Source: Takakia lepidozioides (Eukaryota; Streptophyta; Takakiopsida; Takakiales; Takakiaceae). From it: a DNA stretch of 64,000 bases. The stretch covers positions 6,696,001-6,760,000 of the forward strand of contig CM060733.1 of assembly GCA_030704615.1 (NCBI GenBank). The letters are read 5' to 3'. Every line of letters starts with the position of its first letter. Within the stretch, counting starts at the first letter, position 1. Shown in pieces: positions 51,607 to 61,689 of the stretch. The position numbers were made by a program, and so were the translations under genes. The notes below the pieces were generated by a model. It was not told where the DNA came from and searched no databases. It was given only the letters and a program-made list of their open reading frames with translations.

Positions 51607-51703
51607 AGGGACGGTATACTTCGTTGGAATATTCTTTTCATTATATGGGTGTAGGCCGTTGTCTCATGTTGGAAGGAACTCGGCTTTAGCATGTGCTTTT
51701 AAT

Positions 51704-52348
51704 ATGTCGTGCGCATACATATCGCTACACAACTACATCGCTGTCCAAAACCACACAACACATGTGCACACCACACACTAGTATACCACTAGGCTGCCAC
51801 TATGCTACCCACTATGGCAGTCACTAGTCCACCACAATGATAAAGATGAAAAATACAAGCACAAGCTCATGCAAGCTCACAAAGCTGAAGCATAAACTCA
51901 TGCATATATAAACTCATCACTCAAATACAAGTCAAGCCAAGTGCACCCCACGCCATGGGGAATCCACATTACGGCGCCATAGTTAGGCGCGGTGAGGCTC
52001 AACTCGAGAAAGATGAGCCTCCCGCGTTTTCCGTGAAGATAACCATTCCAGGGTCTAAATCTGCTTTGACCCCTGGATTGACATTTGGGCCAATCCCAAA
52101 TGTCAATATATAAAAGCTAGCTATTTCCTAGCTAGTTTTACACTAATGGTGAAATAACTTGACAGCTATCGTGCGCATACATATTGCTACACAACTACAT
52201 CGTTGTCCAAAACCACACAACACATGTGCACACCACACACTAGTATATCACTAGTCCAGCCACTAGTCTAACCACTAGGCTGTCACTAATCAGTCACTAG
52301 GCTGCCACTATGCTGCCCACTATTGCAGTCACTAGTCCACCACAATCG
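51704..52348 (-). repeat. LTR fragment of the methyltransferase-bearing Gypsy family, partly duplicated
   Basis: 51836-52164 is the inverted counterpart of 58714-59040 (LTR start TGTCAAGTTATTT; here on the minus strand from 52164). It is flanked by a direct repeat: 51704-51835 and 52170-52348 both run from CGTGCGCATACATAT to CAGTCACTAGTCCACCACAAT. The second copy has extra CACTAG units. This looks like a solo or tandemly duplicated LTR. Confidence 0.65.
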
Positions 52349-52370
52349 CCCCCCTAGCTGGTGCTTAGGT

Positions 52371-53515
52371 CACTACTACATTTAGGGGGGGTTAGCGACG
52401 CCAGGACCCCGGAGGCGCCGACCCCCTTGCGACTGCAGCATCGCACTGGCGCCCAGCTCGGGACTTGCGACGTCGAGGCGTCGTAACGCCGGCACAAATA
52501 CGACGTTGTGGCATCTTGCGATGTCATGCCGTCGCCGGAAAGGGGCCTCACCCCATTCCAACGCACTAGGGGGGGGGGGGTGCGACGCCCCCAGGATGCT
52601 GCGACGTCGGGAGTCGCAACGAGATGTCGCAACGAGATGTCGCAGCGACGCTTTTGCGACGGCCGGCGCTCCTACGACGGCGGGGAATCGCAATGCCTTT
52701 TTGTTTTTTTTTTTTTCGCGATTCTCCGCCGTCGCAGGGGTTGCGGCGCTGCGATTCCCCGGCGTCATGGGGGCGTCGCAGAAAATTGATTCTGGGAGTA
52801 GATTGTAAAGCATAATGGGCTTGACATCCTCAGACTATAGCCATTGGCCAACAATAAGTTGCAATGCAGCTTTGCAAAACTTAGGCCATTGATAGATATT
52901 TGTTCTTGAAGAACTCTGGGGACAAGTCTCGGTGCAAGTTCCAACTGTGCGAGCTCCTGTAGAGTACACATAATCTGCAACACAATGATAGGATTGAGAT
53001 AGTGGTAGTCACTAGGAGCTAACTTTTGATATGTATATATATATTTGGACTGCTTTTGTGATCCATAGATGTATTGTAGATTTGTTGGTTAGTGTGCAGT
53101 GTCTTAAAAATGTTATAATGTGGAGGTCCTAGGTTCAAATATGCATTGTCTAATATATGTAGAACAATGCATGAACTACCATTGGACAAAACCGGAGTCA
53201 ATGGTCAACTTGTTTTTGAAATTCAAAATGCAAATTTAAATTCAAATTCAAATTTTTCCACATAAATTCAGATTTTCCCTCCTACTGTGACGTCTGGGGG
53301 TCATATTTACGACCCCCGGATGTCCCTAATGCGACGTCGCAGAAAAAACGTCGCAGAATTTTTTTATTTATTTTATTTTTATTTTTATTTTTTTGTTGAT
53401 GCCCGGACATTGCAAGTCGCACCGGCGCCGCGGCCGGGGCGTCCTGGGGGGTTTGCGATTCCCCGACGTCGCCAAATGCCCCCGATGTGACTTCCTGATA
53501 ACCGCCGTAGCCTCA
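52371..53515. mobile_element. GACGTC/GCGACG-rich element with CACTA-like start
   Basis: The left end starts CACTACTACATTTAGG and is followed by 430 bp packed with GCGACG, GACGTC and TCGCAG motifs (52390-52790). A second block with the same motifs, largely in inverted order, lies at 53287-53515. Between them is about 500 bp of AT-rich DNA. CACTA elements begin CACTA and have dense subterminal repeats, so a small non-autonomous CACTA element is the best guess. The matching right terminus was not found. Confidence 0.5.
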
Positions 53516-53667
53516 CTAAGTCCTCCACCATTGTCCCTACTACACTCAAATTCGATAGATCAAGAGGTCGAGTATGAGAATTGCCCCATTGTTAGTCGTT
53601 GTCTTGCAACTTGTGAACTTGAGCCTAGGATCTCGTGTATTGACTCATATGAGCTCGGCCCCGCATG

Positions 53668-54453
53668 CTATCCCAAGCAGTGTAGACATAACCAATCTCC
53701 ATCAGGAACCCTCTCAAGAGGTGGTGTCAAACATCCCATATGCCAACCTCTTGAGCATCGATCACACACCAGCATGGTGGCTACCCCTTTGGCAGACCCA
53801 CAGAGCATGCACCTCAAACCTGCAGGTACCACTACCAAGTTTGGGTCAGCTCTGCCATCGACATTGGGAAGGTGACATGGCACACAATTACGCACATGGT
53901 CCTTCCAAGTCATGTCATCCCGACCCTCCAAGATCAGCATTCCTGAGGACAACACTTCTCGAACCCTCAAAATAACACGTCCTGTAGTCACATCCAGGGT
54001 CGTAGGAGCAGTCTGCTGCAAATAAACATAGTCACCAGGGTTAAACCTCCGAACCCCAGGACGATATCCTCCACCACGTATAATGGCATACCTCAACATA
54101 TCACGGTGTTGTTTAATGGCAAAATTATCAAAAGCCATGGGCATGACTTTCTTGAACAACTTTGCACAATGATCACATGCACGTACCCACACGTCCGGAT
54201 CGTCAAGATTGAGGACTTGAGCAGTGTCCCTACGAATGGCTACAGGCAAATCCCTCTCCTTGGTAGTCACAGTGGCTGTCGTGTCTCCATTGCGGAGGTA
54301 GTCCAACACAACCGAATCCTCATGTATATCTGTGGCACCACTTGGCTCATCACTAGCCTCAGGGTCCTCAGACTTCTGTCTACAGTCATCCATGTTGTAA
54401 GTCCAACCTGACCTCCCGATGCCAAGATACACAAAAAGATAGATGCATGCCAT
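53668..54453 (-). pseudogene. Integrase C-terminal region with terminal PHD finger, relic A
   Basis: This is an open frame of 261 codons. The retroelement part reads LFKKVMPMAFDNFAIKQHRD, RYAIIRGGGYRPGVRRFNPG, DYVYLQQTAPTTLDVTTGRV and WKDHVRNCVPCHLPNVDG. The last 50 residues form a PHD finger: CMLCGSAKGVATMLVCDRCS, RGWHMGCLTPPL and DGDWLCLHC (C4-H-C3 order, all ligands visible). A PHD finger in place of the usual chromodomain suggests a histone-tail reader for target choice. The integrase core that should precede LFKKVMP is missing, so the frame is open but not functional. Confidence 0.7.
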
Positions 54454-54479
54454 CCCGGCACCATCTCCTCGTCCGTCTC

Positions 54480-54604
54480 ACATGCCACCGAGCTCCAGTG
54501 TCATCCTGCTGGCTCGTGCATGGATTGCGACTCAATCCATCCGCATCCCAATTGACCAAACCCGGTTGATGCACCACCTGAACATGTCTCTCATGCTCCT
54601 CCAC
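54480..54604 (-). pseudogene. RNase H C-terminal end, relic A
   Basis: It reads HERHVQVVHQPGLVNWDADG followed by LSRNPC, the standard end of Gypsy RNase H (normally ..H..G..N..AD.LSR). The following frame is shifted. Confidence 0.75.
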
Positions 54605-55019
54605 CGTAGCTCGAGATGCAAAGCAATTCCTGTAAGCCCTCAGGAACTGCCATATACGTCGTCTCCCCCCTCCAATGATAATGGATCCAATGTCAGGCTC
54701 CCAATTGTCCTCCGTAACTGCAACCTTAAGTCCAACAGACTTAGAGGTATGAGACGCGTCTCGTGGTTGTTATGCTGTCAATGACAAGGTCTCATCCTAC
54801 CCCATCATCTCATCCTTAAAGACCTCCTCGACCCGAGAAGAATCCCCAACCTCATCCATCACCGCCGCCTTGGCTACCAACTCCCTCTGAACCTCGAGCA
54901 CCTCCTACGTGTGCCATGGATGTCTGCACCCCGTGGTCCTCACCTGCTCGCCCCCACTCACTGCCTGTACCGTCTCGGTAGACAGGGAGTCTGTCAAGGG
55001 ACATATAGTGGGAGAAGTT

Positions 55020-55665
55020 ATCTGCAACCTTCACTGCTCAGTCATACTCAAGCTAATGATCCAGGTCAATCAATTGAGATCCATTGCTTGCCCCAACACC
55101 TGACGACGTGGTGCCTCAGAAAGAGAATGCACTGCCATAGTCCCAGTGGAAAAACCCGTAGCCCGCTCGCGCTCATCGGCATTAGGCTCCACTAACTGCT
55201 ACAACTGAGCATCCTACATGAGGCCAGGTCCACTATCCCGAAAAGCATGTGATCCAGGAAAGCTGAGCAGTGTAGGTAGTATTGCTCGTTGTTGACCCAG
55301 CTTGTTGACCACTGCCAAAGGTGAACGGTCATGGTGTCTCATACGCTAAGACTGTCTCCCTGTGTCCAAAATGCTATCCATTGTGAGGTGTGCTGGCCGC
55401 TGCACCCCATCAAATGCATGCTTGAGTAGTGCGGGTGGCATCAAGTTAGTTTACAATAGCCGTAGGCGATGAGCCCGTGACCCCATTGTAGCTGCATCCA
55501 ACAACACTGCTGACCCAAGCCACGACCGGACTTGATGCACACTGGCCATCACCCTGGCCCAAGAATTGCCCAACAATGGCACATTCTCCAAGATGTATGC
55601 TGGAAATACAGTTTGATGAAGTTGTAAGTGGCGTAAAACCCGCACCATCTCCCAAAATAGACCCG
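55020..55665 (-). pseudogene. Cytosine-5 DNA methyltransferase, C-terminal part, relic A
   Basis: The minus strand carries AYILENVPLLG (ENV, motif VI), then VRSWLGSAVLLDAATMGSRA, a variant of the motif VIII region ending LWTN-like, and further down the LGQAMDLN motif X region. The N-terminal half with motifs I and IV is missing because the element is truncated at 55665. Stops interrupt the part after 55380. Confidence 0.6.
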
Positions 55666-55806
55666 ACCTCGAGTCTTGTTCACGAAGTAGAATGCCTAAA
55701 AGATAAAAGTCTGCAAAGAAGGAAAGGAGAACGTGAGAGGTGGCCTACACATACATGGGCAATTTTGGCGCAGAAATTGGCAGAACAGAGGAGAACCGCA
55801 GCATAC

Positions 55807-58713
55807 CTTCTGACCATCGTTGACAAGACCCTGCGTGTTGATGCAAGTCCAGATCTTTTTCAGGATGGGTGCTGCACTTCTCCCCGTCCATACTTTGATA
55901 TCATTCTCAGTGACTTCTCCATCGGCTGCTAGCACAACAACACAACCGTCGTCGTCCAACATGTTGGCTGCGAACCCAAATGTGTGGCTCCAGTATCTTT
56001 TGTCGTACTTGTTCCACCAGGGTAGTGAGCCCAGCCCCAATATCTCCTGCCCATCCGGGATATCCACAAGGATCATGTCGATGGAGGCTTTCACCGCCAT
56101 GCCCCCGACTGTGCTCTTTTTGCCGCAGCTCATTGCCACAAAACACTCCATCATCTTTGTGTAGCCGGGAGTGTCTTCCATATCATTGCCAGTGGCCTTC
56201 CTCTTCCCCTTCCCCTGGTGGGCCTCGATCGCCTTCCTCAATCTCGTTTTCTCCAGCCTTCTGGTCAGAGCAATTAGGAAATTTTCATTAACACACTCCA
56301 CAATTGTGGATGTTTTGAGGACTTCCCTACCCGCAATGTGCACCGCACGGTAGGGTCTACCAGGCGCATCCTCGTATAGAGATCTCTTCGCAGCCGAACC
56401 CCCGGAGCGCTGGCCCTTGTGAATTTTCGGACGAGGTGTGGCCCCTGGGTGTTATCCTGCTAGAATTCGTCGTCCAAATCCTCGTCATCTGGCTGACTAT
56501 GTTGCTGCTTCTTCTTCTTGGGTGTGGGGCTCTTCGTCTTCTGCCCCTGTTTGCGCGTTCTTTTCTTTCTGTCCTTGGGCTGCTCAGCTGCCTGCTTCTC
56601 CATCTGCTCCTTCGCCAACGCTGTCGCCTTGGCTGACTTTCTCAGTGCTTTCTGCTTTGCTGCCTCCTCTACTTTTAGTTTTTCCGCGTCTTCTGGTTGG
56701 GGATCCAAATGCGCCTTCATAGCCCGTGCATTCGCTTCCTTCTTCAAGTTAACCTCCGAGAGGTCAACGGTCCCACTTGGGAGATCCACATACCAGGGAC
56801 AGTCTACCAAATGCTCGGCATGCCACTCCTTCGTCATGCCACTCCTTCGCCATTACTTCTGTGTACATGGTGCCACGACCTCCAGGTGTCCTCCACGCCA
56901 GGAAGAATGGTGGAACCCTTTGAATGGCTCCGGACGGAATGAGAGCAAAATTTATGTACATGCAATCACAAGCCAGTTCAACAAAAATCATGTTATTGAT
57001 GCATCATGCAAGAGGAAGTTCTGAATGCAGAAGGTATTTTGGCACCGAAATACGCAGTGGACCGTGCCCCAATTACCCAACATTCACATCTTGCAGAGGT
57101 ATATTTCGGCGCCGCAATACCCACCGTTGCTTAGCTAAATCCTCAAAACTGCAAATAGGGGGATGCATTGGCAGCAGATTACCTGAATAGGACTCGCATT
57201 GCCGCTTTGTCGGCACACTCCTGCTCTTCGATGTATACGCTGCGTCTTGCCTTTGCAATTTCTCTGAAAAAGAGGTTTGCGAAGCGCCCTCGCTAGGACT
57301 GCACGTAGTTCTCCATTGTCTCCGGTTTCGTCCAGTCAATCTATAACTTGAAAGTGGTGGTGTTGCAATCCAATCGCTCCTGGGCGTGGGTCAGTACCTG
57401 CAGCAGTGCAGGTCTCCAAAACATTCATGAATTTGAAATTGCGATGATGTCCAACACACAAAAAAGGAGGAACTTATACCTGATGCCACCAAGTCATCAC
57501 ATTGAGCCAGTCGTTCATTTTGTCGTCTGTTGGCTCGATGGGAAAGTGGTACAGCAGCTTTGTGTTTGTATGGCCGTTCCAGATTCGCAGCCACCTCATC
57601 TGCATGGCCTAACATCGGTCAGACAAAAGAACCTCATCATGAGAATCGCAAGAAGACACAAAACAAGAACAAACACATGCTAACCTTCTCCGCCGGCTCA
57701 ACACAAGACACTGCGATGTGATGAAGTTTCTCCATGGACATTTCCGGTTTCACGGGTCTGGAGTAATGCAGTCCTATCTCCGCCAGGAACTCGGCACCAA
57801 GACCACGGTTAGCGATTGCAACTTGCTTCACAAGTTTGGACCTGTACTTGGTCCGTGATTGCCTCCCTGCCTGCACAATGTAACTCTCTATCGACACGTC
57901 CGCCTTGTTGGGGGCATCACTCTCAAAGAATTGCCTTTTGGCATAGGCCAAGTCATCCCTGATGTTCGTCTGCATTCCCACACCCAGCGGATACAGTCAG
58001 GCCAATGATCCCTACAAGAAATAACATTAAATCGGGAAATTTGAGATGAACCTCACCGAATAGAGGATCTCCACCATGGCGTCCAGTGTTGGTCGGTACC
58101 AGGTGCGATCCGCTTTCGTAAGGGACTTCCTGTACAGCTCGGGATCGAGGGATTTTTGGAAGTCCGTCAGCGGTGTTGTGCCCACTTTTTGCACTCTGTA
58201 GAGCGTATGTGCCAGGTGAGTTTTCACGAAGGCCCTCTCTGTTACCCTGCCATGGAGAAAAAAAATAGGAACAACATGAAAATATGATACAAAAATAACC
58301 AAATTTCGGCACAGCAATCCAATTTCCAGTTCATAGAGTGGATGACAGTCAAGAACATTGCCTATTTTGACGCCGCAATAGGCACTACACAAGGATGTAG
58401 TAGTATACTTACAGATTTATATCCGCCATGGCACCCTTCAGCAGTCCTCTATCCCTGACGTCCACCTTCACGACAATGCAGTCCACCATGTAATGCCAAT
58501 TGATATCTTGCGGATGCATTTCAGCAATGTACTTTGTCCAGGCAAGCATCCTGTGGTTCCCGTCCCAAACAAAGAACATCTTCCCTGCCATGTGTGCGAA
58601 TGTGGGATTAGTCTTCAGAGAGGCTTCAAACTCGGCATTTACAGTGTGCCAGTGGGGGCTCCAATTCTGAAGCTCCTCTGCAATGGGGCCCCTTGTGACA
58701 CCCTGGTCATTCT
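55807..58713 (-). pseudogene. ParB-like plus methyltransferase-like gene, decayed
   Basis: Exons on the minus strand join in frame: 58713-58413 (5' truncated), 58246-58057, 57969-57685, 57599-57480, 57397-57183, 56917 to about 56460, and about 56430-55807. The first contains FFVWDGNHRMLAWTKYIAEM; DGNHR followed by a helix resembles the ParB/Srx active loop. A Lys-rich, nuclear-signal-like tract follows (KDRKKRTRKQGQKTKSPTPK). The last exon has MILVDIPDGQEILGLGSLPW and FAANMLDDDGCVVVLAADGE, spaced like motif IV and strand 5 of amino-methyltransferases (DPPY replaced by DIPD). Damage: in-frame TAG at 57341-57343 and 57293-57295, a 16-bp tandem duplication at 56819-56849 that shifts frame, truncation by an LTR at 58713 and by relic A at 55665. 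The function assignment is tentative. Confidence 0.45.
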
Positions 58714-60090
58714 TGTCAAGTTATTTTACCACTAGTGTGAAACTAGCTAGGAAATAGCTAGCTTTTACATATTGACATTTGGGATTGGCCCAAGTGTCAA
58801 TCCAGGGGTCAAGGCAGATTTAGGCCATGGAGTGGTTATCTTCACGGCAAGCGCGGGAGGGTCATCTTTCTCGAGTTGAGCCTCACCGCGCCTAGCTATG
58901 GCGCCGTAGTGTGGATTCCCCATGGCGTGGGGTGCACTTGGCTTCATTTGTATTTGAGTGATGAGGTTATATATGCATGAGTTTATGCTTCAGCTTTGTG
59001 AGCTCGCATGAGCTTGTGCTTGTATTCTTCTTCTTTATCACTCGAGAAAGATGAGCTCGTATCTGAGAGTGCCAGATACAAGTTAGTTGTAGCACTTGTG
59101 GTTTTTGCTGGAGAATGAGAGAAAAACCAGGTTGTTATGCAAGGAGCACCGTGGAGCTCTTGGTTGTTAGAAGCGGAGGCGATGTGGGGTTACGAGGTGG
59201 TAGACCTTGGCATTCGATCTTCAGCTTCGAGATGAAAGCACCATGCTGCAGGATTGCAAGACCAAGCGAAAGGGTTGATTTGGCTTTGGGCAAATCAGTG
59301 CACTTTGTGGAGTATGTTGAGATTGGGTTTCAATCTCGAGCTTCAGCATTGAGAGGGCTCTTGTCATGGCAAGAGCAGGGCTGGAACAGGAGCTAAGAGG
59401 TGCGGCAAGGCCATGGAATGTGCACCTAGGGTTTCAGAGCTTGGAAGAAGAGCTCTTGCACCTCAAGAGGAGTGTCTTGTGGCTGGAAATATAAGCAGCC
59501 AAGATAGGGGGCTGATACCTCTTGTGTGAAGAGGTTGCATGTGTGGCGCATGTATTCAGCTCATTGAGCTTCCATCTTCAAGCTTGGAGGGCAAGCAAGG
59601 AAGAGGGAAGGGCTGACTTCCCTTATGTGAGAGCAATGCATGTGTGGAGCATGCTTTCAGCCTGTTGAAGGCTTGTACTTTCAGGTTTGGGAGTGCAAGA
59701 AAGGAATGAAGGGGCTGGTTTCCCTATAGGGCATGTGTGGAGCATGCTTCCAGCCCGCTGAAGCATGTCATTTTAAGGTTGGTGGTGCAAGAAAGAAAAA
59801 GCAAAGGGGCTGATCTCTGGTGGTGAGAGGGGGCATGTGTGGAGCATGCCTTCAGTCCATTGGGCTTTTGTTTTCAAGCTTTAGAGAACTAGAAGAGAAG
59901 GTAAGGGCTGATCTGCTCTTATTGAACAGTCCGACACTTGTAGAGCGTGTTCTGAGTTGGGGTTTCAACCTCAAGCCTAGATAGAACATGGCTCTTGAAG
60001 TGGCAGGTGTAGGCTATGGTAGGAACCTAGCATTCCAAACCATAAGCCGCAATAGGTTCTCTACCCAGTTACCTTGTGGAGAGGGGGTTA
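58714..60090 (+). repeat. 5' LTR/leader of relic B with ~100-bp internal repeats
   Basis: CATGTGTGGAGCATGCTTCC and variants recur at about 59537, 59645, 59739 and 59832, each followed by AGC(C/T)..TTGAAGC-like sequence, giving four imperfect ~100-bp units. The right LTR boundary could not be fixed because no second LTR in the same orientation is present. Confidence 0.55.
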
Positions 60091-60277
60091 GGGACATGTT
60101 CATGACCCAGTGTTATGGTTTGCATCCTGAGTTGCGCCCAGGCCAGTTCTAAGGGAACAATGGTGGCCGGGGGTGAGGTGGAGCAGCCAGAGAGGACAAG
60201 GTGGCCAGCCATGAGGTGCAGCCAAAGGCAAGCTCAACATGGCAAAGACGCGGAGGTCAGGGTGTTGAGACCAAGGC

Positions 60278-60997
60278 ATGGCCAACCGGCTTCAGCAGCT
60301 AGAGCAGAGGCTCGCTGCCATGGCTACAGCTCAGGTGGTACCGACTCTAAGGCCGGATGGTCCACCTCCTGCTCCTGAGGGAGGAGATATGGGAGGCATG
60401 GGAGTCATGTGTGAAGCAGCACTACCACTAGGGCAGGTGGAGTCTGCTGCAGCTATGACTCAATGAGCAGCACGAGTTCATGAGCCACGAGGTGCAGAGG
60501 TGGAGTTGGATCCACAACGTGGGGAGACAAGCCATCAGGCTAGGCTTCCTCAGTCATTCACATTGGCGGAGACAGTGTCGACGTCATCCATGGCACCTAG
60601 TTCTCGCCCGACTGTTATCGAGGTCATGGCAGCTAGTGTGCTGCTAGGAGCGGCCACATCTGTGTGTCAGGCCCCATTGTTCTCGGCTACCATGATTGCG
60701 ATGTCGGGGGTAAGACCAACTGAGGTGTTCAAGCTGGCAGCTACACTCTGTGAAAGTGGGGAGGTTACTTCATCTTCTGCGGAGATAGTCGGAGGTGTAG
60801 TGCCGGAGGGATCCTCGGATTTGAGGGTCAAGACTGCCACGGCGGCGCCATGGCAAGCTGCAGCTGTCAGGTTGATGGAGCTGCCAGCTAGGCCAGCCAT
60901 TGAGCGCGCCATGGTGACACTTGGAGTTGTCATGTTAGACAACCAGGACATCGTACGAGACCGCGTCTGTCACAATGGCCTTGGCTCGCATCACTGA
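60278..60997 (+). pseudogene. gag-like region, relic B
   Basis: It starts MANRLQQLEQRLAAMATAQV, a heptad-like N-terminus common in Gypsy gags. A TGA at about 60465 interrupts it; the next frame (60500-60997) is Ala/Val-rich without a clear capsid motif or zinc knuckle. The assignment rests mainly on position. Confidence 0.4.
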
Positions 60998-61132
60998 GCC
61001 ATCTGTAGGGTGATCCGGCCGTAGTCTGATAGCCAACTCACGCCGTGTCATGCCCCGAGCCTGCTCCGATCCTCCCAGAGATGTCTGTATCTGGAAATGA
61101 CAAGGCTCCATATCCGCCTCCGTGAGGCCCAA
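60935..61132 (-). pseudogene. Protease-like fragment in inverted orientation, relic B
   Basis: The minus strand reads ARGMTRRELAIRLRPDHPTD and then RAKAIVTDAVSYDVLVV, which resembles the C-terminal part of the protease domain that should precede the linker at 61230 on the plus strand. A small local inversion of about 200 bp would explain it. Confidence 0.35.
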
Positions 61133-61689
61133 GCCTGCAATAGCAGCTCTGCCCCAACATCAATGGCTGAGCTCCGAGTCCAACAAGACCCGCAGTGGCC
61201 GGTACCTCTTGCCTGCCGGTCCACTCAAACAGAAAATGTTGGTGGGGCAGTATTGTACCCCATGGGCTTCACCCTGGATTTTTGGGAGGAGTCAGCTTTC
61301 TATAGGTCTGCATGGCAGTCAGGGGAGAGCCGGCGTGTGCAGTTCCCTGTGACGTTCATAGGAGGAGTTGCGGTTGCCCAGCGAGGCAAGATGCCGACAT
61401 TAGCAGCATTCACAGCGGCAGTGAGTTGGCCTGGAGAGTTGCTTGAGGGCAACGCTCATTCAAAGGATGTGCCACCTCCGGGAGAGCAGGATGACATGTA
61501 TGGTATGGCGGAGTTGCCTACCATGGGTTGCTCAGACTCCATTGTGGGGAGACGAGCAAGGATTTGCAGCGGGATGCTGATCGACGGGTGCACAAGCCTG
61601 GGTGGAGGCTTTTGTACCGTCAGGAGAGGATGAGAGTGCAGGGATTGCACCAAGACCACCTCAGTTGTCTCCATTGGACACCACACCTA

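Larger units (their letters stand above)
50020..51700. repeat. Duplicated fragment of the DUF3783-like locus, with two insertions
   Basis: Three blocks match the 44850-45240 region in order: near 50035 (CATGTTCTAATAGTATGCTAC against 44856), 50990-51055 (GATTCTTTGGTGGGA...CCTAGCACAG..GCTAATTCCTCAAGG against 44930-44990) and 51610-51695 (TACTTCGTTGGAATATTC... TTAGCATGTGCTTTT against 45150-45235). The blocks are separated by a LINE tail (about 50053-50850) and a MITE (51076-51606). Confidence 0.75.
53668..55665 (-). mobile_element. Gypsy relic A: methyltransferase C-part, RNase H end, integrase C-part, PHD finger
   Basis: Reading down the minus strand the order is the C-terminal part of a cytosine-5 methyltransferase (55665 to about 55020), a spacer, the end of RNase H (54604-54540), then the integrase C-terminal region and a PHD finger (to 53668). 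RT and the integrase catalytic core are deleted. The methyltransferase segment and its spacer are shared, inverted, with relic B (62034-62960). At 55665 the element cuts into another gene (55807-58713). Confidence 0.75.

Noticed and set aside
58960-60300. Self-priming site in the LTR of the methyltransferase-bearing family
   Set aside because: I looked for the complement of the sequence ~31 bp after TATATATG (58967) downstream of the LTR and did not find it; the LTR end is also not defined.
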